Assembly: GCA_026075535.2 (NCBI GenBank) | Contig: AP026538.1 | Span: 8,370,001 to 8,434,000 of the forward strand | Direction of reading: 5' to 3' | DNA from: Tricholoma matsutake | Taxonomy: Eukaryota > Basidiomycota > Agaricomycetes > Agaricales > Tricholomataceae | Length of the DNA stretch: 64,000 bases | Part shown: positions 55,143 through 64,000 of the stretch, one piece after another | Position numbering within the stretch: position 1 is the first letter of the stretch | How the letters are laid out: each line of letters opens with the position of its first letter | Notes under the pieces: model-generated | The model's database searches: none | What the model saw: the letters and a program-made list of their open reading frames with translations, nothing else | Told to the model about the DNA's origin: nothing | Translations under genes and position numbers: made by a program

Positions 55143-57814
55143 ATGCGACTTGGCGTCCGTTTGAGTTTTATCAGAACCTCTCATCATTCAATCTCCTTCA
55201 TCCAACGCCGCTACTTGTCCACTGCAGCCACTGACATGGCAGTTAACAAATCTGCTCACCCGTTTGACAAAACACGGTTTGATGCCCTTCTCAATCGCAG
55301 GTTCTTCTACGCCCCAGCGTTTGAGATCTACGGTGGTATGTTCGCGTGATATCTCTTTTAAATACTGGTAGTCGAAGATGCAACAACATTTGGAATCGAT
55401 GCCTTAAAACGATGTGGGGAACGCGATCAAAATTATCTTTTCTCAATTCTGCTTTGTTTCATCATTCTCACTTCCTGTTGTATTTTAGGTGTAGCTGGCT
55501 TATATGACTACGGCCCTCCGGGCTCCTCCCTTCAGGCCAACATCATCTCTGAATGGCGTAGACACTTCGTCATCGACGAGCACATGCTCGAGCTGGATAC
55601 AACTATCATGACACCCGCACCCGTATTCGAGGCATCTGGCCACGTCGCCCGGTTTGCTGACTGGATGGTCAAGGATACGAAAACTGGGGACGTCCTTCGT
55701 GCGGACCACCTCGTGAAGAACGTGCTCGAGGCACGGTTGGCGGGGGACAAGGAGGCTAGAGGCTTGGCGGCTGCCCCACCTGTGGAGGATGAGAAGAAGA
55801 GGAAGAAAAAGAGCGCCAAAGCCGCCGCTGTTAAGCTGGAGGACACAGTTGTCAAAGAATATGAGGTTATCTTGGCTCAGGTGTGTTGAACCCTCCAATC
55901 AGCATCAAGCTTCTGATTGCCGCTTCAGCTTGACAACTACAGTGGCCCAGAGTTGGGCGAGCTCTGCAGGACACACAACATAAGAAATCCAGACACCAAC
56001 AATGAAGTCGGCGAGCCTCAGCAGTTCAACCTCATGTTTAAAAGTAGTATCGGGCCAACCGGCCAACATGCAGGGTTAGTCTATCTTCATTCTACCTCGA
56101 TTCTTCTCCTCAAACCCAACCCCTCGCTGAAGCTTCCTTCGCCCTGAGACCGCACAGGGGCACTTCCTCAACTTCGCCCGCCTCCTCGACTTTAACAACG
56201 GGCGCATCCCTTTCGCCTCTGCCCAGATCGGTCGCTCCTTCCGTAACGAAATTTCACCCCGCGCAGGGCTCTTGCGCGTGCGTGAGTTCACAATGGCGGA
56301 GATCGAGCACTTCGTCGACCCCGACGACAAATCACACACACGGTTCTCCGAGATACGGGATGTCGTGCTCTCGCTCCTCCCGCGTCAGACCCAAGAGTCT
56401 GGGTCAAGCGAAACCACATGCATGACTGTCGGGGACGCCGTCGGGCAGGGCGTGATCGCGAACGAGACGCTAGGTTATTTCGTCGCGCGGATATCCCAGT
56501 TCCTGATAAAGATTGGGATTGACCCTGCAATGCTGCGGTTCAGGCAGCATATGGGGAATGAGATGGCGCATTATGCGACAGACTGCTGGGATGCGGAGAT
56601 CAAGGGTCGGGGCGATGCCGGGTGGACGGAGTGTGTGGGGTGTGCTGATCGGGCGGCGTTTGATCTGACTGTGCATTCGCAGAAGACGGGCCAAGCACTG
56701 GTAGTGCGCCAGGCACTGAAAGAGCCGATCGTGACAGAGAGGGAAGTGCCGGAATGGAATAAGAAGAGTGTGGGCAAGACGTTTAAGCAGGATGCGGGGA
56801 CGCTGCAGAAGCTGGTTGAGGTCATGGAGGAGCTGGAGCTGTTGAAATTAAAAAGTGAACTTGCGCAAGGGTGTGTTTTTCTATCACTTACCTTTGACCC
56901 TTGATGCTCATTTACTTCCTTTCTTCATGTAGCACTGCTGTAGTTACGTCCTCGGATGGAAAACAGTTCCAGCTAACACCAGAACTTCTCACCATTGAAC
57001 GAAAAACTTTCAAGCAGTCAGGTATGACGCTTTTTTCCCTCCATCGTTTCATTTCTCATTCTTCTCTTCTCCCAACTAGTCCGCGAGTATACACCAAACG
57101 TCATCGAACCATCCTTCGGTCTCGGGCGCATACTCTACTTCTTGCTCGAACATAGCTTCTGGAGCAGAGAGCAAGATGTCGAACGTGGTGTATGTCTGCT
57201 TCCTTCTCGGGAAAGACAGCTGCTTACATATTTTCCTTGCTAGGTCCTGTCCCTTCCATCAGTGGTTGCGCCAACAAAAGTGCTCATCGTCCCTCTGAGC
57301 GCAAGAGACGAGTTCGCGCCGATTGTACAAGAAGTTTGTGCGTTTTGATCTCCCCCTCGATGTTGATGTCTATCACTGACTTTTGTCCTGGCATGACCAA
57401 TAGCCTCCAAGCTCCGCAAAGCAGGCGTATTCTCTCGTGTGGACGACTCGAACACGTCCATTGGTAAGCGATACTCCCGGAATGATGAACTGGGTACGCC
57501 TTTTGGGATTACTGTCGACTTCGCTTGTAAGTAGCCCTTCCTTTCCGATATCTTTGCCTAACCTATCTCACATAGCTGTGCAAAATCGGACTATGACACT
57601 TCGGTGCGGCCTCGATCTTTCGTCGTCTTTTGAGATCAAATGGATACTGATGAATATACACCTGTGCAGAGAACGTGATACAACGGACCAGCGGATCGGC
57701 TCTATCGACGAGGTGATCGCCACTGTGACTGATCTCGTGTTCGGTAACATCAAGTGGGAGGAGGCCTGTGTGAGGTTACCGGCGTATGATGGCGTGCAGG
57801 CTGTTGATGCTTGA
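55143..57814 (+). CDS. GRS1: Glycyl-tRNA synthetase
   Basis: This class II synthetase charges tRNA-Gly. Ten exons (55143-55335, 55489-55880, 55929-56074, 56133-56870, 56933-57021, 57080-57189, 57244-57337, 57404-57526, 57576-57603, 57670-57814) give 685 codons in frame, the usual eukaryotic length. Seen in order: [37 protein letters not shown], a charged KKRKKKSAK insertion, [13 protein letters not shown], motif 2 in [26 protein letters not shown], motif 3 in [17 protein letters not shown], and the anticodon-binding domain ([62 protein letters not shown]). The first 31 residues are rich in Arg/Ser without acids until ATD and precede an internal Met32, so a mitochondrial and a cytosolic form could arise from two starts. 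It lies head-to-tail with the cupin gene, 162 bp apart. Confidence 0.95.
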
Positions 57815-58396
57815 GTACTAGAATACTTAGTGAGTGCAACTGGTCCGGTGTCAACATATTGTCATGTAATATACAGGGTACAAGGATGGGCATCGTTAAA
57901 ATAATCATTAGAAGCAATACAAGTGGAGATCAATCAATTTCAATGATACTCATATCGTGTAGAGCCCCAAGGCTCGAGTGCGCCACCCAAAGAAGTTGCA
58001 AAACTGAGACAAAGCTGTCATCCGAGTTATAATTGTAGAAGCCCCTCACACACAAGGAACCATCGCCATTACTGGCATCTGAGGAACATCTGAATATGTA
58101 GTGCGTGTCAGTTGTCTATAAACTCCTTGACCCTGTTCACGATTTGTCTGGCCGTATAATGTATATGTACGATGTAGAACTCTATTCCGCGCAAGATTCC
58201 GACCATGTGGAGTCGTCACCGGTTTAGGCTTCCTATCTGTAGACTGTGAGTCCAGACCTAGACGAAGGTACACGTATCCTCAGAGGCCAGCCGATGTGGT
58301 GGTAGACAACTGAGGATGTAGACCGGCTAATCAACTTAGTAATGGAGTTGTGTCATGTGGTCATATATAGACGGATGGGATGAATATACTGTAACA
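57815..58396 (-). repeat. Intergenic sequence and probable copia 3' LTR
   Basis: The synthetase ends at 57814. On the minus strand a TGTTACAGTATATTC end at about 58396 directly follows a polypurine tract (GGGGGTG, 58397-58405) downstream of the copia RNase H remnant, as expected for a 3' LTR. Its other end is not resolved. Confidence 0.45.
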
Positions 58397-59490
58397 CACC
58401 CCCATCAGAGCAGACGGATATATAAATATGAAAAAATCATGTAATACAAATGAGTCCCAGAGAGTCGCGGTGTTTTGTGAAGAGGATATCCAGAAGAGGC
58501 TTCATCATGATATCAGCCACATTGACATTAGTGGAAAGTGGAGAAATCACCGGAGGAGATGTGGTCGCGTATAAAGTGATAATGTATGTCGATGTGTTTG
58601 GAACGAGAGGAGGATGAATTTGAGTCTGCAAGACAACGAGCGCCTTGATTGTCACAGATAAGCGGAAATGGTTTAGGTGTAGGGAAGTTGAGTGAAGAAA
58701 GGAAAAGTGCCTCCTTCATGCCATGAGCAATCGCATAATATTCAGCCTCAGTTGAAGATAATGCAATAGTATGCTGTTTGACTGCTGACCAGGAGACAAG
58801 AGAACCGAGGAAGTAGAAGCAGTATCCTGAAGTACTCTCCCGACCTGTTTCGTCAGTTGCCCAATCAGCATCGGTCACTCCACAGGCTCCCTTTGCCAGT
58901 CTACGAACAGGTTCGTCAAGATCACCTCCACCATATTCCAATGCAAATTCCATAGATCCAGCCAGATAGCGCAGAACACCATTAGCTTGGACTGGAATTG
59001 TACTGACCAAGCGAACATGCAATGTCAGGACAAGTACAGACTGCCAGATATAACAGAGATCCAACTAGACTTTGATATTTTTGAGCAAGGAGGTGGACAG
59101 GAATGTCTGAGATGGCAATAGGATGAAGTTGATGGAGTTTGTTCCGAAGGGGTACAGGAGAGGTACGACACTCAGTCATATTCCAAGTGGACAAAAGGTC
59201 AGCAATGAAAGGTTTTTGGGAAAGCCAGAGTTTGTGCCATGAATGATCTCGCATGATCTGTATACCAAGATAAAGTGACGCTGGACCAAGATCGACAACT
59301 TCAATCTTTTTACATAATTCCCCAAGGAACCATAGGTACAATGTAATGGAGTTCGTTGTTGCTAGTCCATCATCTACATGCACAGGAACGATGAGTTCAA
59401 GGTCGCGACCGTCCATTGGCATTGTAATGGAAGGATCTGGAGGCGGAGACCAGCGACCATGAAAAACAGCATGGTCAACCTGTTGAGATC
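58397..59490 (-). pseudogene. Copia RT/RNase H remnant, third family
   Basis: The minus strand encodes the end of RT (LELIVPVHVDDGLATTNS, with the VDD box; LGPASLYLGIQIMRD; YQSLVGSLLYLAVCTCPD) and RNase H (VTDADWATDE, LSSTEAEYYAIAHGM, LICDNQGARCL, SKHIDIHYHFIRDH). Frameshifts occur near 59060 and 58530. Everything upstream of the RT catalytic box is missing at about 59490. It belongs to a copia lineage different from the other two in this window. Confidence 0.8.
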
Positions 59491-59968
59491 AGCACCGTGA
59501 ATGGCGCGTTCGCGCCCCTTTGATGCGGTGTGCTAATTATAGAACATCGTATGATGCGAAGTTTCCCCTTGTTATTTCTCCCTTTCTAACTCTCCTTTAT
59601 CTTATTCTCATTGTTACTCACTTAGCAGTACTTAGCAGTGTTGTCAGGGAGTCAGTGATGTCGTCAGAAGGGGAGGGGTCTGTAGGGTCTGTGCAGTATC
59701 AAGGGAAATCATCGTAGTTCTCAAGGGGCTGGCGGAATGGGAATCCCGAACCGCGGGTAGGGGGGGGGGGGGGGTACCGCCGGAGGCTGAAAAAAAAATA
59801 TGACCTACCTGTAAATGATGCAGAATGGCTTCGTCTGGCCATGAAACACTTAGAATAGCTGTTCAAGTGGTATAAACAGAGACTTATCATGTCAGAGGGC
59901 ATATGAATCGACTACTTCGGGGACTATAACTCTGTCATAAACTTATTTGAATGTTAATTAGATTGTAT
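59491..59968. other. Non-genic, with a 15-bp G run
   Basis: No supported gene. There is a homopolymer of 15 G at 59760-59774, close to an A8 run. Confidence 0.6.
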
Positions 59969-60620
59969 TCAACAGCTACATACTATGCAACACGAATCAG
60001 TGGTGCAAGGACCACCAGAACACTGTAACAAGGCAGATACTGCACTATCCTGCCATGGACATGCTTCCCTAGCAGCAGTGGGGAGTGCAGACTTGGGCGA
60101 CTTCTTGTGACGATCCACCCATACCCCGTTTACGCGCCTGCCACCAGTAAACACTGCACTAGCCATAATGGCATCAGATATAGCATTAGTGATGTTGATG
60201 AATGGTTTACAGCACTTGTCTTCTCTAACACTGTCCGAGACTGGCATGCACACCCATCGTCCACTTTGATATATGGAGTCCTTGCAGAGCTTCTTCAAGA
60301 CTTTGTTGACACAGGATTTTGGGACTGGGAGAACATTATTGAGGAATTCCGTAGTATCACAAACTAAAAAAATGATTGTGCAAGTCTTTCTTGACGGTGT
60401 CGTTGATATCACATTATCAGCAGCAAAGGTCCTCGTCCGCACCACTGGCATGGTAGTGGATGTTTGAGGCGTCAAGGAGAATGGCATCTCGTGGTACCTT
60501 TGATGTATTGCACTCCACAGGTCTTCCCTGCATCCTATGTCATCACCCCTCTGTTGTTGTTCCTCTTGACAACACCGCGTCGGACTCGAGACACATTTTA
60601 CAGGTGGCATGGCGATGTGA
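59969..60620 (-). pseudogene. Unknown protein fragment
   Basis: An open minus-strand frame continues from the gypsy RT fragment into unrelated sequence containing LVCDTTEFLNNVLPVPKSCV, KLCKDSIYQSGRWVCMPVSD and VNGVWVDRHKKSPKS. The WVDRHKKSPKS block reminds me of the N-terminal region of fungal-specific (FunK1-type) kinase proteins, but no kinase domain follows before the frame ends at 59969. I treat it as a fragment fused by insertion or deletion to the gypsy remnant. Confidence 0.35.
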
Positions 60621-63600
60621 TATCCTTTTTCCAGGTTTTCATCTAGAAACTCATTGAGTTTCTCTTGTTCTTTCAGTGTCAGTGGGTAGACTTTGCAATC
60701 CTTTGGTACAAAGCCTTCCTTCAAGTCGATTGCATGATCCCATGGTCTTGATTCCGGGAATTGCTCAGATGTGGCTTTTTCAAATACCTGTCTGTGTTTC
60801 TGGTATTCCAGTGGCAGTAGGTCATCCAGGGTCTGCTTGCTGGCCTCTTTTTCCTCATCTTGTTTGTGCGCAAGTCACTGGGAAATGGAGGTCTTTGCTC
60901 TGATCCATGCACTTTTCGAGAGTAGATATTGTGGGGAGTCTTTGCTTCTTGTGAGCCTGGAGATCATGTTCATTTTCTGTGTGTATGTATGGGTCAGTCC
61001 TTGGTGTTCCTTGGTCAGGGGTGGTTCTTCTGGTGGTTTGAATATGCCAATGACCAGTTCTCCTTGTATGTATGCAATCAGGATGTCCATTGCATCCTGT
61101 TTGTGGGTTTCTCCTGTTGCTCGTATCTCCATGCCTGTGTCTGCCAGTAGTTCCTCATCCGGTACCTCTTCAACCTTCACTCGAGGGGGAGTCTCCCTGG
61201 GCATAGGTACTTCAGCATTGATGGTACTGTAATCTGGGGTCCTATAATCATGGGTCGGTAAGGCGTGACATGGGTATGGGTAAACCTGTGATAATATGGT
61301 TATGGGTATGCATGGTTATGGGTACGGGTCAGAAGTTGCCATACCCAGGCAATACCATACCTGTTTCCATGGTGTTATGGGTATGATGTGGGTATCTTTC
61401 ATTCTCGTTTTTTCCTAACCAACTAATGTTTTTATTTGACTTTTAGGTTCTAATGGTACTATAACAATGAGATGACACCGTCGACAGCACTGCCCCACCA
61501 CCATTGTGAGCCTCTGCTTGCAAGGTGGATAACAGGGATGGGAGCAGCGATGAACAAGAAATGACACCCCCCCCCCCCCAGCCTCACGAGCAACTGCTTG
61601 TGGGGTGGATCACAGGTGGGACAATGACGACAAGCAGTAGCGGACCCAAGGACCACCACCACAACAGCACCCCCAACCGCTGCCATGAGCAACTGCTCGT
61701 GGGGTGGAAACAGGGAGCAATGAGTTTTGTTCTGGGTGACTAAGGCCACTACCCCCCTCTTGCTGCAAATGGCTGCAAACATGAGTGGGGGGGTTTCTTG
61801 TTTGATATATTAGTTTAATCTAGTGTAATTATATTATTAAAATGCATATTCATGTCAAAACCCATGAATAACGACAGGTAACCTGCCGAAACCCATGGTA
61901 ATACCACACCCTTAACTGTAGGGGTACAGTGTTGATGGGTATGGGAAATATACCCAGGGGTTACCCATGTCATGCCCTATGGGTCAGGGTAGCCTCTTGT
62001 CAAGGGTTGTTTGACCTGTTTTGTGGTGTCATTTTTGAGTTCCTTTTGCCGGTGCTTCCCTCCCCTGTGGAGGTTAGCAATTCTTTTATCTTCTGTAAGA
62101 TTTGTTGTATTGTGTTGCATTTGTTGCGTTTGCCCTTTTCCCATTGTTCTTTCTTTTGGTTTTCTCAGGTCTTGGCAACAGCGCATCTTGCTGCTTCAAG
62201 GTTCCTAACTTCTTTAGGAGTATCTCTGGTCCTGGTCTTTGTGATGGCTTTCTGGGCCAAATCCAGTTCTTTTGCTTTCTTTTCAGAAAGCCTTTCTCTT
62301 GTTTTTGCCATGGCCAGTCGTGCTCGGGCAAGGCTCTTTTCTTTTTCTTCGGAGAGCCTCCTCTTGTTTTGGCCACAATGTGTTGAATTTGTGACATTCT
62401 GTCATTGGGCACCTCCCTTTCAGCGTCAACTCTGAGGAGATTTAGGGTATTTGGGAGGGCCCATTCAGCTCTTCTTGTATTCTCCATGATTTGTTGGATT
62501 TGAGCCCGTTGTTCTTCATCTTGGAACTCAAAGGTTCCCTTCTTCCAGTCGATGATCAGGTTTATCTCCTGCAGCTATGGCAGGCCCAGGATTACCAATT
62601 CTTTGCCTAGTCCAGCGACTAGGTATTCCATTGGGTAGTTCCGTCCATTGATGTGGAGCCTCCCTTTCACATATCCTGTGATCATTCCCTACTTGTTCAG
62701 GGTTCCATCCATGTTTGTGGCCCAGATGGTGTAGCCTAAGGGATATGTCTTGATCCCTTCTTGTTCGATGAATTTTGAGTCAATAAAGACTCCTCCTGCT
62801 CCAGAGTTGAGGAGTGCATTTGTTGCGACATCTTTCCCATTGTCTGACTCAGCTACCCAAATGGACAGGTGCATAGATTGTCTATTCATGGTAGCTAAGA
62901 GTACAGATCCTACAGAGACTACAGCAGTGACTGGCGTCATATCAGGCCGCTGTTCTAAAAACCTGATTTCTCAAGGAGATTGAGGGTTCATTCTCTTTCT
63001 TCTTTGTCTAGTTCATCCAGCATCATGCAGATCCTCTGGTAGGTGTCCACCCCAGTCTTCTTCTGGGTGAAGCGGTTTCAATAAGGAGGTGGTGCTGACC
63101 CTGTCTGGGTGGGGTTCTTTCCATCTTTATGGTCAGACAATCGGTGTCCAGGTTGGTGGAAGGTGAAACACAATCCCTTTCGGAGGTGTTCCACTCATTC
63201 TTGGTTGGTAAATCAGTTAATGTCGAGAGAGGGCTGTCCTTTCTTCATTGTTTCTTTTGTCTTCTCATTCTGCCTGGTCTTCCCCAGGATTGCCATGGCC
63301 CATTTCCATTGGCCTTCATATTTCGAAGCTGCCTTTATCCAGCCTTTGAGAGTGTTGGGTACCATCTCCATTATGTGTACCCTCTTCAGTAGTTCAGGGT
63401 GCAGTCTGTCCATGAAGTACTTGATCATGGCTGCATCTTCAGTGATTCCTGTCCTGTCTTGAAACTTGCCACATATTCTTTGAGGTTCCCTGAACCTTGT
63501 TTGAGATTCTTAATCTCTGTCTTTGCTGTTCCAGCATCATTGATTGGTGAGAAGGCCTCTAAGACCTTCTGTTTGAAGTCTGCATATTCTCCAAATCCCT

Positions 63601-64000
63601 TGGATTGGTGCTGGTTGACAAATGCCTGCACCCAGGCAGCTGCTGTCCCTCCATTCATGAAGGACAGCGTGAAGATAATCTTCTTGTCATTTGTGTCATA
63701 GACCTGGTCATTGATTCACAGGTATAGGTCTATCTCCTGCAGGAACTTGGCAGTTTGTCCGCTCTCCTGAGAAGTCTGTGGGTGATCAGATTCAAATGTC
63801 CTTTGCAGACGTCATGGGTGTGGTTGCGGCAGGTTCAGACATCTCATTATAGAGGTCATCAATTTTGTCTGATAGGAAGTGGGTAGGTGTTTCAGGTGGG
63901 GGTGGGGTGTTTGTTCAAAGTCTTTGTTGGTGAGGTAATCTCCTCTTTGTCTTTTGGTTGATCTGTAGAACCAATGCTGTGCTGGGGTCAAGTAACAGAC
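60621..64000 (-). pseudogene. Ty3/gypsy remnant: Gag, protease, start of RT
   Basis: From right to left on the minus strand: Gag (IDDLYNEMSEPAATT near 63860; WVQAFVNQHQSKGFGEYADFK with EAFSPINDAGTAKTE, 63630-63530; MIKYFMDRLHPELLKRVHIM near 63420), protease (LLNSGAGGVFIDSKF near 62810, Asn in place of the catalytic Asp), a long charged Glu/Lys-rich linker (62480-62090), then after an inserted element (61261-61978) the region VPMPRETPPRVKVEEVPDEE and the opening of RT (DCKVYPLTLKEQEKLNEFLD, 60710-60640), where it stops. RT catalytic blocks, integrase and 3' LTR are absent. It probably continues beyond the window. Confidence 0.8.
61261..61978. mobile_element. Inverted-repeat element nested in gypsy remnant
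   Basis: AGGCGTGACATGGGTA (61261) and TACCCATGTCATGCCCT (ending 61978) are inverted ends. ATGGGTC occurs just outside both (about 61250 and 61979) and may be part of a target duplication. The interior is full of TGGGTATGGGTA motifs plus three copies of the GAGCAACTGCTYGTGGGGTGG repeat. It shares a T-rich/TTTTAGGTTCTA block with 1796-1860. No ORF is credible. Confidence 0.55.

Noticed and set aside
56288..56825. Minus-strand ORFs of 74-84 residues
   Set aside because: They are antisense to the largest exon of glycyl-tRNA synthetase.
61261..61978. Telomere-like TGGGTA repeats
   Set aside because: The motif is irregular, in both orientations and bounded by inverted ends within a retroelement; it is not a tandem TTAGGG array.

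Overview
This window reads as transposon-dense nuclear DNA of a basidiomycete fungus, probably an agaricomycete. Three host genes carry 2-11 or more short GT-AG introns, mostly 50-80 nt. The mobile elements (Ty1/copia, chromodomain Ty3/gypsy, a Ngaro-like tyrosine-recombinase retroelement, hAT-like and foldback DNA elements) are typical of that group. Host genes occupy about 8 kb; most of the remainder is nested mobile DNA.

Layout. 0.4-5 kb: inverted-repeat elements and a decayed hAT transposase (minus). 5.1-10.9 kb: decayed Ty1/copia element (minus) with two LTRs and a 5-bp target duplication. 11-14.1 kb: broken gene of unknown function (minus). 14.2-15.7 kb: a complete 1.5-kb LTR element whose only ORF is a Gag, inserted in a Ty3/gypsy remnant that continues to about 17.2 kb. 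19.5-20.3 kb: hAT-like non-autonomous element. 21.2-31.2 kb: a foldback element whose arms are arrays of a ~165-bp repeat, split by a non-autonomous hAT and by a nearly intact second copy of the copia family. 32.3-34.7 kb: calcineurin A (minus, 12 exons). 35.7-49.0 kb: a palindromic element, then a Ngaro-like element with A1/B1-A2-B2 split direct repeats, interrupted by a MITE and by a 6-kb chromovirus. 49.4-52.5 kb: a deletion-derivative copia (Gag-protease-RNase H). 53.7-55.0 kb: a membrane-anchored cupin protein. 55.1-57.8 kb: glycyl-tRNA synthetase with a possible mitochondrial presequence. 58.4-59.5 kb: copia remnant. 60-64 kb: Ty3/gypsy remnant (minus) with a nested inverted-repeat element.

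One theme ties the repeats together. Nearly all differences between paired LTRs, and many of the inactivating changes in the retroelements (CGA to TGA stops, Asp to Asn in protease and reverse transcriptase, Arg to Cys in the recombinase), are what C-to-T change at CpG would produce. This suggests CpG methylation and deamination of repeats. The calcineurin, cupin and synthetase genes keep open frames and all inspected catalytic motifs. Exon coordinates are inferred by hand from splice signals and family similarity; each of the three models sums to a multiple of three. No database search was possible.
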